From the NCBI RefSeq assembly GCF_040151475.1, contig NZ_JBDKWG010000150.1, positions 62,001-126,000 on the forward strand: a DNA stretch of 64,000 nt, given 5' to 3'. The notes under the pieces were generated by a model. The model was not told the origin of the DNA, made no database searches, and saw nothing but the letters and a program-made list of their open reading frames with translations. This DNA is from CAXBNB01 sp040151475. GTDB taxonomy: Bacteria > Bacteroidota > Bacteroidia > Cytophagales > Cyclobacteriaceae. The translations under genes and the position numbers were made by a program. Of the stretch, positions 1 through 8,962 are shown in pieces. The first letter of the stretch is position 1; the number at the start of each line of letters is the position of its first letter.

Positions 1-217
1 GGTTAGAAAACACAATTACAAATACTACAGCAATGGACATTACCAAAGTTGGTTCCATTTTAATAGTAATTGCCAGTGCAGAGCAAATCCCCAATACCTG
101 AACTGTAACAGGGTTGTCTTCATTCAAAGGATCGGTAATAAATTTCTTTCTTCTTTTTGATAATAATGGCTCTGCTGGTTCCTTTACTATCGGTTGCTCA
201 AGAGTTTCAGTACTCAT
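1..217 (-). CDS. nqrD: Na+-translocating NADH:quinone reductase subunit D (partial, N-terminus)
   Basis: The first 217 bases read, on the minus strand, as an open frame starting ATG at 217 and running off the left edge (about 72 codons seen). It begins with a polar cytoplasmic leader rich in Lys/Arg, then the NqrD-like stretch DPLNEDNPVTVQVLGICSAL followed by the first membrane helix. NqrD is an integral membrane subunit of the Na+-pumping NADH:quinone oxidoreductase. It lies 57 bases downstream of nqrC in the order A-B-C-D, as in other nqr operons, so nqrE and nqrF are expected just outside the window. The call rests on sequence resemblance plus operon position. Confidence 0.88.
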   Translation of the reverse strand, partial: MSTETLEQPIVKEPAEPLLSKRRKKFITDPLNEDNPVTVQVLGICSALAITIKMEPTLVMSIAVVFVIVFSN

Positions 218-274
218 GTTGTATAAATTTTATTTTTTCAATAAAGCCTTTTAAGGCACATTGTTAATTTCAAA

Positions 275-1039
275 TTAATTGGCCTGCACCATTGATACCC
301 CACCTTTTTTGGTCTTCTCTATAAAGGTTTTGTAACATTCCAGATAATTCAGCATCATCGAGTTTACGCCTTTACCAGTCAGGGTAGCACCTGACATTCC
401 ATCGATATGATGATCATCCAGAGGCAATCCCTTTTCTCCCTTTACCATAGAGACAGAAACTAAACTTCCAGAATCATCAAATATCTTTTTGCCTTTATAC
501 CTGTCCTTGATCTGATCAGACGTAATTCTTGCTCCCAATCCCGGAGTTTCAGTTTTATGGTCAAAAGCTACTCCTTTGATGGTGTTCAAGTCACTCTCAA
601 TAGCAACAAAACCTGAAATCCAATCCCAAAGCCCTGCTCCCCACATTGGAAAGATGTAAGCTTCAATCTTTGACGGGTCAGATTCGCTTACAAATTGGTA
701 AACCGGATATAACCGCTCGTCTTTAGCTACTTTATAGTTCTTCTGGATGTTTACCTTTTCAGCAATCACAGGATTACCTTTTTTATCCTTTTCTACTATT
801 TTACCATTGATATCTATAACAATAGACGAAAATCTTTTTTCATATAAAGCCAGAATCTCATTAGGATCATTGATAGAAGAAATGTCCATTACGGCACCCA
901 GAATTTTTTTCTTATTATCCAAATCTACCTGCTTGTCTTGCAGAGGTTTCAAAACCACTGAAGTACCAGACAACAGCAATCCCAATATGATTGTTAGGAC
1001 AGCTGAGAAAACGATGATGTATGTGTTAGACCGTTGCAC
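275..1039 (-). CDS. nqrC: Na+-translocating NADH:quinone reductase subunit C
   Basis: NqrC carries a covalently bound FMN and passes electrons within the Na+-pumping NADH:quinone oxidoreductase in the cytoplasmic membrane. The 254-residue product has an N-terminal membrane helix (about residues 8-30) followed by a soluble FMN-binding domain. The flavinylation motif is visible as DGMSGATLTGKG, with the SGAT threonine at residue 219, which in the family takes FMN in phosphoester linkage. Length is typical. The start overlaps the end of nqrB by 14 bases, indicating translational coupling. Nothing appears broken. A flavin transferase (ApbE) would be needed for maturation but is not in this window. 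Confidence 0.96.
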   Translation of the reverse strand: MQRSNTYIIVFSAVLTIILGLLLSGTSVVLKPLQDKQVDLDNKKKILGAVMDISSINDPNEILALYEKRFSSIVIDINGKIVEKDKKGNPVIAEKVNIQKNYKVAKDERLYPVYQFVSESDPSKIEAYIFPMWGAGLWDWISGFVAIESDLNTIKGVAFDHKTETPGLGARITSDQIKDRYKGKKIFDDSGSLVSVSMVKGEKGLPLDDHHIDGMSGATLTGKGVNSMMLNYLECYKTFIEKTKKGGVSMVQAN

Positions 1040-2225
1040 GTTTTAACCTCCTTTTCTTGTTAGCGCTCACTACGAAATAATCGATAAGTGGAGCAAATAC
1101 ATTCATTAATAATATTGCAAGCATGATTCCTTCCGGATATGCCGGGTTAAATACCCTGATAATAATCGTTAATACACCAATTAGGAATCCATAAACCCAT
1201 TTCCCCGTTTCGGTTTGAGCAGCAGTTACCGGATCGCTAGCCATGAATACTGCACCAAATGCCAATCCTCCAATCACCAGATGATAATGTGCGGGTAATT
1301 CCATATATGGATTTCCACCCAGCATACTTACAAATGATCCCATCACAAATGCTCCGGCAAACACACTTACGATTACCTTCCAGCTTCCCACTCCCGTGAA
1401 TATTAAAACAGCAGCCCCAATTAAGCACATCAAAGTAGATGTTTCTCCTATACTTCCGGGCATTATACCCATAAACATGTTTCCAAAACTATACATTCCA
1501 TCTGCCCATCCTGATCCAAAACTACTAAGGGAAGTTACCAGATTGTTTCCGGTGGCTAACGATTCAGCTCCAAGTGCCAAAGGAGTAGCTCCGCTAAATC
1601 CGTCAACTGGTGTTTTATCTCCTATAAAAGACCAAACATCACCAGATATTTGAGAAGGATATCCGAAATACAAGAATGCCCTGGCAGTTAATGCCACATT
1701 TAGTATATTCATTCCAGTACCTCCGAAAACTTCTTTTCCTATAATAACTGCAAAAGCTGTTGCCAGAGCTACCTGCCACAATGGAATAGTAGCAGGCAAT
1801 ACTAATGGAATAAGCATTCCGGTAACCAAAAAGCCTTCATTTACATCGTGTCTCCTGATGGTAGCAAATGTAAATTCTATCCCCAGACCAACAGTATATG
1901 AAACTATGATAATAGGCACAACCAAAGTCGCTCCAATCAACAATTCTCCTACTAAATCAGAAGCTTGCCCTGTAGCCAGATAATGCTGATGTCCGGCATT
2001 CCATATTCCAAACAGTAAACATGGCAACATGGCAATGATCACTGTCATCATCATCCGCTTCATATCTACAGCATCTCTAACCTGAACCCCCTTGGGTTTA
2101 GTCGTAGTATTCGGTGCAAAAAGCAGGGTTTCATGAGCCTCATATATATAGTAGAATTTCTCCCACTTGCCCCCTTTTTCAAAATGTGGCTTTACTTTGT
2201 CTAAAGCGTCTCTTACAAACTTCAT
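1026..2225 (-). CDS. nqrB: Na+-translocating NADH:quinone reductase subunit B
   Basis: NqrB is the large membrane subunit that binds FMN and riboflavin and takes part in Na+ translocation and quinone reduction. The 399-residue product has a cytoplasmic N-terminal stretch (about 1-55) and then roughly ten hydrophobic segments. The covalent FMN site is seen as DGFSGATPLALG, with the SGAT threonine conserved. Length is normal for the family. It starts 9 bases after nqrA ends and overlaps nqrC, so A-B-C are one transcription unit. Related RnfD also carries an SGAT motif, but the companion NqrA, which Rnf complexes lack, decides for Nqr. Confidence 0.97.
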   Translation of the reverse strand: MKFVRDALDKVKPHFEKGGKWEKFYYIYEAHETLLFAPNTTTKPKGVQVRDAVDMKRMMMTVIIAMLPCLLFGIWNAGHQHYLATGQASDLVGELLIGATLVVPIIIVSYTVGLGIEFTFATIRRHDVNEGFLVTGMLIPLVLPATIPLWQVALATAFAVIIGKEVFGGTGMNILNVALTARAFLYFGYPSQISGDVWSFIGDKTPVDGFSGATPLALGAESLATGNNLVTSLSSFGSGWADGMYSFGNMFMGIMPGSIGETSTLMCLIGAAVLIFTGVGSWKVIVSVFAGAFVMGSFVSMLGGNPYMELPAHYHLVIGGLAFGAVFMASDPVTAAQTETGKWVYGFLIGVLTIIIRVFNPAYPEGIMLAILLMNVFAPLIDYFVVSANKKRRLKRATV

Positions 2226-2234
2226 TACTAAAAA

Positions 2235-3593
2235 TTAGCTATTCTTAATTAAGGTCAATCCTTCTCTCAATATTGCCTGAACATCGTGCTTTGACACATC
2301 CACGAATTCGCAAAGCGCCAGGTCTTCCTCTATTACTTCGTAAATACCAAGTCCTTCCATATCATCATAGTCCTCAGCCATAATAGCCTTTAACAAATAA
2401 GTAGGAAGAATGTCCATTGGAGTTACTTTTTCAAATGTGCCGGTTTGCACAAATGCCCTCTCCTGTCCACGGGTATTGGTATCGAGTTTATATTCTTTGT
2501 TTGGATTTAAAAATGAAAGCAATCCAAAAGCCCTGTGAAAACTCAGCTTCTTGGTTGTTGGTAGTATCCAGCCAAACATTTCGTAGTAGTCTCCTTCAGG
2601 GATCACTGTCAATTGATTGTGATAAAAACCAAGGTAACCATTAGAGTTGATATGTTCTCCAGTCAACACATTACCTGAAATAAACCTCAGATTACCATCA
2701 TTCACAGTACCGTCCACCAATTTATTGATGGCCGCTCCGGTAAAGGTTTTGTAGTATTGAGGAGTTTTTACTTCTGATCCGGCCAGAGCCACAAGTTTAG
2801 AAGCATCATATTTTCCTTCGAGAAATACTTTCCCAATTTGTGCTACACCATAAGGATGAACAGTCCATGCCACTTCGCCTTTGTTCATTGGGCTTAAATG
2901 ATGGATTTGAACTCCTACATTACCAGCAGGGTGAGGACCGGAAAAATTATTTACAGTAGCATTCTTTGCATTTTTAAACATGTCTGCATTATCTCCACTG
3001 CCATCTATGTTTACATGCACGGATGCAAATTTTGAAAGAATATCAATACCTGTCTGAAAATACTTCTCCTGACCACTAAGGATAAATCCCATATCAGGTG
3101 CAAGAGGATGTGTATCAAAAGCTGAAACAAAAATAGCTTTTGGAGTATCGGCAGGGTTTGCAACCGTACCATAAGGCCTTTGCAAAATATTTGGCCACAC
3201 TCCTGATTTACTCATTTGAGAGACAGCATCTTCCTTGCTTATTCCTGCAATGTCAGATTCTGAATACTGAGTAAATTTCTCATAGCTGACCTCTTTGTCA
3301 GCAAGAATTCTGATTTCTAATATTTTTCTTTTTGCTCCTCTCACTACCTCTGCCACTTCGCCACTTACCGGAGAAGTATATAATATGTCTTCAAACGCCT
3401 TGTCATGCATCAACGGCGAACCTGCTTTCACAGTATCTCCCTCTTTTACATTGAGTTTGGTTTGGACAATACCAACAAAATCTGTAGGCTTTATTGCAAA
3501 GGTTTCAGGAAGTGGGAGATCAGCTATTTTCTTTTCAGCTTTTCCCGCGAGATTTATATCAAATCCCTTTTTTAGCTTTATCGTTTCAGACAT
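2235..3593 (-). CDS. nqrA: Na+-translocating NADH:quinone reductase subunit A
   Basis: NqrA is the peripheral, cytoplasmic subunit of the Na+-pumping NADH:quinone oxidoreductase and has been linked to quinone binding. The 452-residue protein opens with the family-typical KLKKGFDINLAGKAEKKI and a barrel-sandwich-like stretch (VKEGDTVKAGSPLMHDK, near residue 50-65), then the long Rossmann-like and C-terminal domains. It has no membrane segments. It is the first gene of the operon; the 166-base gap to cysM upstream should hold the promoter. Length and ends fit NqrA of Bacteroidota, and no damage is seen. Confidence 0.97.
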   Translation of the reverse strand: MSETIKLKKGFDINLAGKAEKKIADLPLPETFAIKPTDFVGIVQTKLNVKEGDTVKAGSPLMHDKAFEDILYTSPVSGEVAEVVRGAKRKILEIRILADKEVSYEKFTQYSESDIAGISKEDAVSQMSKSGVWPNILQRPYGTVANPADTPKAIFVSAFDTHPLAPDMGFILSGQEKYFQTGIDILSKFASVHVNIDGSGDNADMFKNAKNATVNNFSGPHPAGNVGVQIHHLSPMNKGEVAWTVHPYGVAQIGKVFLEGKYDASKLVALAGSEVKTPQYYKTFTGAAINKLVDGTVNDGNLRFISGNVLTGEHINSNGYLGFYHNQLTVIPEGDYYEMFGWILPTTKKLSFHRAFGLLSFLNPNKEYKLDTNTRGQERAFVQTGTFEKVTPMDILPTYLLKAIMAEDYDDMEGLGIYEVIEEDLALCEFVDVSKHDVQAILREGLTLIKNS

Positions 3594-3628
3594 TTTAAAA
3601 GCAACAAGTAATAATTTTTAAAGCATGG

Positions 3629-3636
3629 CAAAAGTA
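3629..3636 (-). promoter_or_regulatory. Candidate -7 promoter element for nqr operon
   Basis: On the minus strand the octamer TACTTTTG matches the Bacteroidota -7 consensus TAnnTTTG and lies about 36-43 bases upstream of the nqrA ATG. A matching TTTG at -33 was not found at ordinary spacing, so this is a weak call based on the -7 element alone. Confidence 0.35.
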
Positions 3637-3759
3637 ATAAAAATTTATTCTTTTCACCTTTTCTGAGTAATTATCGCAATAAATCGTGTCGGATATTAAA
3701 ACTAATTTTTATGTACGGCCTTTTTGTTGAAAAAAATGGCTTTGAAGGGTGAATTTTTT

Positions 3760-4638
3760 CTATTCAAACAAATCAGAACTCAAATACCGATCCCCACGAT
3801 CACAAACAATAGTGACTATGACACCACGGTCTAATTCATCAGCAAGTTCCAATGCAGCATGAAGTGCTCCACCGCTGCTCATACCTGCCAGTATTCCTTC
3901 TTCCTTACCCATACGACGGGTCATTGCGGTAGCCTCCTCGGCACTTACATCAATAATGCGATCTACACGGCTGGGCTCATATATCTTTGGCAAGAATTCC
4001 GGAGACCATCTTCTGATTCCCGGAATACTTGAACCGTCCTTGGGTTGAGTGCCCACTATTTCCACATTGGGATTTTGCTCTTTCAAATATCTGGAAACTC
4101 CCATAATGGTACCTGTAGTGCCCATTGCAGAGACAAAATGCGTAACTTTTCCTTCAGTATCATTCCAAATCTCAGGGCCGGTAGTTTGATAATGCATCCC
4201 GTAGTTATCAGGATTGGCAAACTGATTGAGCATGTGGTATTTGCCGCTAGCTGCCATTTCCTCCGAGAGCTCTCTCGAATACTCAATGGTTTTTGCAGCT
4301 GGAGTCAAAATCACTTCTGCTCCATAGGCTTTCATAGTTACCACCCTTTCCCTTGTAGAGTTATCAGGCATGATAAGGGTCATATGAATTCCCATCGACT
4401 GAGCCACCATTGCCAACGCTATCCCGGTATTTCCACTGGTCGCTTCCACCAGTCTATCTCCTTTTTTTATTTCTCCACGATCCAATGCCCCTTTGATCAT
4501 GCCATAAGCTGCACGGTCTTTCACACTCCCTCCAGGGTTTTGCCCTTCCAGTTTGCAATAAATCTGTACTCCTTTGTTAGTATTCAGATTTTGTATTTTG
4601 ATCAGGGGAGTGTTTCCAATTAATTCGGCAATGGTCAT
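3760..4638 (-). CDS. cysM: Cysteine synthase (O-acetylserine sulfhydrylase), CysM type
   Basis: This PLP enzyme makes L-cysteine from O-acetyl-L-serine and sulfide. The 292-residue product starts with the NTPLIKI motif, has the PLP-binding lysine in GGSVKDRAAY (Lys40), and the phosphate-cradle TSGNTGIALA. The SGG-type loop near the C-terminus (GMSSGGALHAA) is also present. It overlaps the preceding cysE by an ATGA (stop and start share four bases), so serine acetyltransferase and cysteine synthase are translationally coupled, completing serine to cysteine in one operon. The choice of CysM over CysK rests on overall length and sequence feel, so the isoform is less certain than the reaction. 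Confidence 0.92.
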   Translation of the reverse strand: MTIAELIGNTPLIKIQNLNTNKGVQIYCKLEGQNPGGSVKDRAAYGMIKGALDRGEIKKGDRLVEATSGNTGIALAMVAQSMGIHMTLIMPDNSTRERVVTMKAYGAEVILTPAAKTIEYSRELSEEMAASGKYHMLNQFANPDNYGMHYQTTGPEIWNDTEGKVTHFVSAMGTTGTIMGVSRYLKEQNPNVEIVGTQPKDGSSIPGIRRWSPEFLPKIYEPSRVDRIIDVSAEEATAMTRRMGKEEGILAGMSSGGALHAALELADELDRGVIVTIVCDRGDRYLSSDLFE

Positions 4639-5474
4639 TTTACTATTGTCTTTAGTCTGATGGTATCGGAGCTTATAGTATCTCCTATTTGTCTTTTATT
4701 TTGATAATTGACTTGAGTTAGAGGAGGAACGCTTTTCGTAATCCATACGTTTCCACCTATAATACTGTCATGCCCAACAACCGTTTCGCCACCTAATATA
4801 GTAGCATTGGCATAGATAACAACATTATCCTCTATTGTAGGATGGCGCTTGATCTTTGCATCTTCCTTGTTTACACTCAATGCTCCGAGGGTAACACCCT
4901 GATAGATTTTAACATAATCTCCTATCACGGTAGTTTCTCCTATTACTATTCCTGTTCCATGGTCAATGCAAAAGCTTTTTCCAATCTTAGCTCCGGGATG
5001 AATGTCTATTCCCGTTCTGCTGTGTGCCTGTTCGGTAATCATTCGTGGGATGATCTGTACTCCCCGGTTATACAAAAAATGCGCAAACCTGTAAGATGCA
5101 ATGGCATAAAATCCGGGATAAGTACGAATCACTTCACTTTCGCTTTTAGCTGCCGGATCTCCGGCATATAGAGCCCTCACATCCTCATTGAGCATTTCAA
5201 AGATTTCAGGTATTGCTTCGAAAAACAAAGTTGAATTTTCATTGGCATGTACTCCATCATAGTTTTGTTTGATGTGGAGCATCTCATTCAATTTTGTTTT
5301 GAGTGTCTGAAGATGTGCTTCTAATTCTTCCCGGGTATTGTAACTTCTTCTTGAATATACAGGAAACAGTGTGCCTATTAACTCTTGAAAAAACACTCCC
5401 ACTTCCTCTTCATTAGGGCATTGCGGACATTCCTGATGTGCTTCGAATATTTTGTCTATGAAAGATTCCTCCAT
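4635..5474 (-). CDS. cysE: Serine O-acetyltransferase
   Basis: The enzyme acetylates L-serine with acetyl-CoA to give O-acetylserine, the substrate of the downstream cysteine synthase. The 279-residue product has an N-terminal helical region (about 1-140) and a left-handed beta-helix of hexapeptide repeats, with the active-site region DIHPGAKIGKSFCIDHG and GIVIGET. The C-terminal tail ends in KLIV-like residues (RLKTIVK). In related enzymes the tail docks into cysteine synthase. It is the first gene of a two-gene operon and overlaps cysM by four bases. The N-terminal domain resembles the EpsC-like serine acetyltransferases of Bacteroidota. No damage is seen. Confidence 0.94.
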   Translation of the reverse strand: MEESFIDKIFEAHQECPQCPNEEEVGVFFQELIGTLFPVYSRRSYNTREELEAHLQTLKTKLNEMLHIKQNYDGVHANENSTLFFEAIPEIFEMLNEDVRALYAGDPAAKSESEVIRTYPGFYAIASYRFAHFLYNRGVQIIPRMITEQAHSRTGIDIHPGAKIGKSFCIDHGTGIVIGETTVIGDYVKIYQGVTLGALSVNKEDAKIKRHPTIEDNVVIYANATILGGETVVGHDSIIGGNVWITKSVPPLTQVNYQNKRQIGDTISSDTIRLKTIVK

Positions 5475-5810
5475 TCCTCTTTAGCGATTCTACGCAATAA
5501 TTGTTTTCTGTACTACGCAAAGTACGAGTCTTAGTCCAAAAGATTCAAATTAATTTTGACATTCTTTTTTCCATCTATCAGAAGGTTTAAATTATTTCTT
5601 TTGAAAAAGATTTATAGTTTCTAGCAGGATTTCACTTTACTTACCTATATTTAATCTTTTCAGAATTGAGGTACTACATGCTTACCCTATTTTAGTTATT
5701 GATAATATAAATCTATAATTGACGATTTATTTTTAACAAAAATAGCCTTTAAGTAAAAATCCCACACGCAAAAGCTCAATTCTATTTAAAATCTTTAAAG
5801 CAGGATTTTT
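5475..5810. other. Intergenic region between divergent cysE and ATP-grasp operons
   Basis: A 336-base AT-rich gap between two divergently transcribed operons. It must hold both promoters, but no TTTG/TAnnTTTG pair at convincing spacing was found for the rightward operon. AGGA lies 6-9 bases upstream of the rightward ATG and may act as a ribosome binding site. No open frame, RNA gene or repeat was recognised. Confidence 0.5.
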
Positions 5811-7238
5811 ATGAAATTTCAGCCCTATGTGACTGAACATATCTACGATGAAATGTTTGAGTCAAATGAAAAGTGTCGTTCTCACTATGCAATGTTTAAA
5901 GAAAAGATTGAAGACCTTTCTACAAGGAAGTTAATGCAACTTCAGCATTCTACCGACAAGGCACAACGTGCTATTGGCATGACCTTCAATGTTTACCATG
6001 ACAAAAAAGGGAAAGAAAAAATCCTCCCTCTGGACATAATACCCCGGGTAATCAATGGTAAGGATTGGGAAGTGATCGAAAAAGGATTAGCCCAGCGTAT
6101 TGAAGCACTCAATTTATTCTTACAGGACATATATAATGGCGGCAAAATACTTAAGGACAAAATTGTACCTGAAGAATTGGTATTGTCAAGCCAGGATTAT
6201 TTAGACCCATGCTCAGGGATCACTCCTCCAAAAGGCAGGTGGTGTCATATAATCGGCACTGATCTGGTAAGGGATGGCAAAGGGCATTTCTATGTACTGG
6301 AGGATAATTTAAGATGCCCTTCCGGAGTGTCATATATGCTGGAAAACAGAGAAATTCTAAAACGAGCTTTTCCCCAATTGTTGAGCTCTATGGGTGTAAG
6401 GCCAGTCTCTGATTATCCGATCAAATTACTCAATATGCTACAGTACATGTCAGACAAGGCAAAGCCAACAGTAGTGGTACTTACACCCGGAGTTTTTAAT
6501 TCCGCCTATTTTGAGCATTCCTATTTGGCCAATGAAATGGGTGTCACACTTGTTACAGGACAGGATTTAATCGTAGAAAATGATTTCGTTTTCATGCAAA
6601 CAACCAAAGGGCTCAAGCAAGTAGATGTTATCTATAGAAGAATCGACGATAAATTTATGGATCCTATGACTTTCAGAAAAGACTCGTTATTGGGCACACC
6701 TGGTCTTTTTAGGGCATTTAAAAAAGGAAATGTAGCATTGGCCAATGCTCCCGGAACCGGAGTGGCTGACGACAAAGCAGTTTATGCCTATGTTCCCAGA
6801 ATCATTAAATACTATCTGGGAGAAGATCCGATTATAGAGAATGTACCTACTTATCTCTGTCGGGAAGAAAAAGACAAAAAATATGTATTGGAAAATATCG
6901 GAAATCTGGTGGTAAAAGAAACCAATGCAGCTGGTGGCTATGGAATGCTTATTGGTCCAAAAACCACAAAATCAGAACATGAAAAATTTAAAAAGCTAAT
7001 AAGCAGCAACCCTAGCAACTACATAGCACAGCCAACCTTGTCCCTTTCTACAGTACCTACTATATCAAAATCCAAAATAGATGGCCGGCATGTGGATTTA
7101 AGACCTTATGTTTTGTATGGGGAGAAAGTAGAGGTAATTCCCGGAGCACTCACCAGGGTAGCTTTGAAAAAAGGGTCACTGGTGGTAAATTCCTCGCAGG
7201 GAGGTGGAAGCAAAGACACTTGGGTTTTATACAATTAA
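5811..7238 (+). CDS. Circularly permuted type 2 ATP-grasp protein
   Basis: A 475-residue cytoplasmic protein of the circularly permuted ATP-grasp family (CP_ATPgrasp, formerly DUF404/DUF407). Members are predicted to use ATP to join an amine to a carboxylate, making peptide-like bonds. Visible family signatures are the YFLLQDIYN-like segment (LNLFLQDIYNGGKIL), the LRCPSGVSYMLENR stretch, the RRIDD motif, and the C-terminal ATP-grasp part with RHVDLRPYVL and the GALTRVAL segment. It heads an operon: the alpha-E gene follows after 9 bases, then Anbu and transglutaminase with four-base overlaps. The gene grouping was described by comparative genomics (Iyer and Aravind) as a likely peptide ligation system. 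The actual substrate is unknown. Confidence 0.9.
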   Translation: MKFQPYVTEHIYDEMFESNEKCRSHYAMFKEKIEDLSTRKLMQLQHSTDKAQRAIGMTFNVYHDKKGKEKILPLDIIPRVINGKDWEVIEKGLAQRIEALNLFLQDIYNGGKILKDKIVPEELVLSSQDYLDPCSGITPPKGRWCHIIGTDLVRDGKGHFYVLEDNLRCPSGVSYMLENREILKRAFPQLLSSMGVRPVSDYPIKLLNMLQYMSDKAKPTVVVLTPGVFNSAYFEHSYLANEMGVTLVTGQDLIVENDFVFMQTTKGLKQVDVIYRRIDDKFMDPMTFRKDSLLGTPGLFRAFKKGNVALANAPGTGVADDKAVYAYVPRIIKYYLGEDPIIENVPTYLCREEKDKKYVLENIGNLVVKETNAAGGYGMLIGPKTTKSEHEKFKKLISSNPSNYIAQPTLSLSTVPTISKSKIDGRHVDLRPYVLYGEKVEVIPGALTRVALKKGSLVVNSSQGGGSKDTWVLYN

Positions 7239-7247
7239 AATTTACTT

Positions 7248-8228
7248 ATGTTAAGCACAGTAGCAGATTCATTATATTGGTTAGGGAGGTACCTGGAAAG
7301 AGTAGAAAATTATGCCCGCTTTATTGATGTAAATTTCAATTTATCGCTGGACCTACCTCCGGACGTGCAAGAGCAATGGATGCCATTGATAGCAACCACT
7401 GGTGATATTGAGTCATATCATAAAAAAAATAATAATTTTGATCGTCAAAATGCCATGTATTTTCTGGCCTTTGATGAGGAAAATTCAAATTCCATAATAA
7501 GTTGTATCAAAGCATCTCGTGAAATAGCCAGAACGGTAAGAGGCTCACTAAACAAAGAGATTTGGGAGAAGCTAAATGAGACATATTATTTTGTGTTGAA
7601 AGGAAAAAAACAAAAAATATGGACACGTGAAGATCCAAGAGAATTTTTTAAACAGGTAAAACTTGATATTCAGCTACTATATGGTATCTCAGAAGACTCT
7701 ATCAGTCGCGGACAGGGGTGGTATTTTTCAAAACTGGGGCAATACATAGAAAGGGCGGATAAAACCTCCAGGATTTTGGATGTAAAATACCACTTGCTAC
7801 TGCCATCATTAGATGATGTTGGCTCTCCAATAGACTACCTTCAATGGACAGCTTTGCTTAAGTCTGTCACCGGATTTGAGTTGTACTGTAGGGAATATGG
7901 CACTATAGAAATATCCGGAGTAGTAGAGTTTTTGACTTTAAACAAACAATTCCCGAGAAGTATTCTTTTTTCTCTAAAAGAAGCACAAAAATGCCTGTCC
8001 GTAGTATCGGGAACAACTGACGGGGGATATTCCAACAAGGCTGAAAAGGAGTTGGGGTCTCTGGTGTCAGATTTACAATATGCCGATGTTTCAGAAATCA
8101 TCAAATCGGGCTTACATGAATACATTGACGGAATACAAATAAAATTAGTTCAAATTTCAGATGAAGTATATGACCACTTCTTTAAAATAAAACCTAATTT
8201 TATCGAACAAAAAACACAAGAACAATGA
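7248..8228 (+). CDS. Alpha-E domain protein
   Basis: The 326-residue, nearly all-helical product belongs to the alpha-E family (formerly DUF403), recognised by the N-terminal MLSTVADSLYWLGRYLERVE and the second, internal copy of the same theme, GQGWYFSKLGQYIERADKT (near residues 155-175). Alpha-E proteins are almost always neighbours of, or fused to, circularly permuted ATP-grasp enzymes and are thought to be partners in the same ligation reaction. The biochemical role is not established. The stop overlaps the start of the Anbu gene by an ATGA, implying coupled translation and probably a fixed stoichiometry. No signal peptide or membrane helix is visible. Confidence 0.9.
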   Translation: MLSTVADSLYWLGRYLERVENYARFIDVNFNLSLDLPPDVQEQWMPLIATTGDIESYHKKNNNFDRQNAMYFLAFDEENSNSIISCIKASREIARTVRGSLNKEIWEKLNETYYFVLKGKKQKIWTREDPREFFKQVKLDIQLLYGISEDSISRGQGWYFSKLGQYIERADKTSRILDVKYHLLLPSLDDVGSPIDYLQWTALLKSVTGFELYCREYGTIEISGVVEFLTLNKQFPRSILFSLKEAQKCLSVVSGTTDGGYSNKAEKELGSLVSDLQYADVSEIIKSGLHEYIDGIQIKLVQISDEVYDHFFKIKPNFIEQKTQEQ

Positions 8229-8962
8229 CATACTGTTTGGGATTGAAAACCAGAGAAGGGATTATTGGTTTCGCCGATACGAGAATTACGACAGGTAACG
8301 ATACTACTTCAGCAAAAAAAATTTTCTCTGTAAACAGAGACAGGCATTCTTTATTTATAATGACCTCCGGGCTCAGGTCAGTAAGGGATAAGGCCATTAC
8401 CTATTTCAATGAAGTAATAGAAGAAAATGACGATAGTTTCGATAAATTATACAAAGCTGTCAATGCTTTTGCCGAACAGGTAAAACGTGTCGCTGGAGAG
8501 GACAAGGCATCTCTGGAGGAAGCAGGATTCTCTTTCAATTTGTACGCTATCGTTGGTGGACAATTGGAGCATGATCATGAACCTAAAATATACCTGCTCT
8601 ATCCACAGGGCAATTGGATAGAAATAGTAGAAAGCACTCCGTATGTAATTATCGGTAATACCGGATATGGCAATCCTATTTTGAAGCGCTCCTTTACCAT
8701 AGACAGTTCTCTGGATTTTGGAATGAAGTGTGCGTTCTTGTCTTTTGATGCAACGAGACTTTCAGCAAATGATGTGGACTATCCGATAGATACCATTACA
8801 CTGAAAAATAATTCTTATCAGATGATAGAACACCGATATACCGAGAAAGATTTGGGGCATTTATCCGACTATTGGAATTCAAGAATTAAAGATGCTATAG
8901 AAAACATTCCTGCCCAGATATTGGGCAAGTCTTTCATAGAGGAAACTCAGCTTGTCAAATGA
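8225..8962 (+). CDS. Anbu-type proteasome-like peptidase (BPH family)
   Basis: A 245-residue Ntn-hydrolase of the Anbu (ancestral beta subunit) family, related to proteasome beta subunits and HslV. The protein starts Met-Thr-Tyr-Cys, so removal of Met would expose Thr as the catalytic nucleophile. The next strands contain the EGIIGFADTRITTG motif with the conserved Asp, and Lys31-32 stand where the catalytic lysine is expected. Family members form open-ring or helical assemblies; whether they cleave proteins is still unclear. It overlaps both neighbours by ATGA, in the order ATP-grasp, alpha-E, Anbu, transglutaminase. This suggests that it processes a peptide made or attached by the ATP-grasp/alpha-E pair. 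Confidence 0.9.
   Translation: MTYCLGLKTREGIIGFADTRITTGNDTTSAKKIFSVNRDRHSLFIMTSGLRSVRDKAITYFNEVIEENDDSFDKLYKAVNAFAEQVKRVAGEDKASLEEAGFSFNLYAIVGGQLEHDHEPKIYLLYPQGNWIEIVESTPYVIIGNTGYGNPILKRSFTIDSSLDFGMKCAFLSFDATRLSANDVDYPIDTITLKNNSYQMIEHRYTEKDLGHLSDYWNSRIKDAIENIPAQILGKSFIEETQLVK

Noticed and set aside
4045..4623. Long plus-strand open frame of 192 codons
   Set aside because: It is antisense to cysM, has a His/Ser-rich composition and no family character; the cysM frame carries all motifs.
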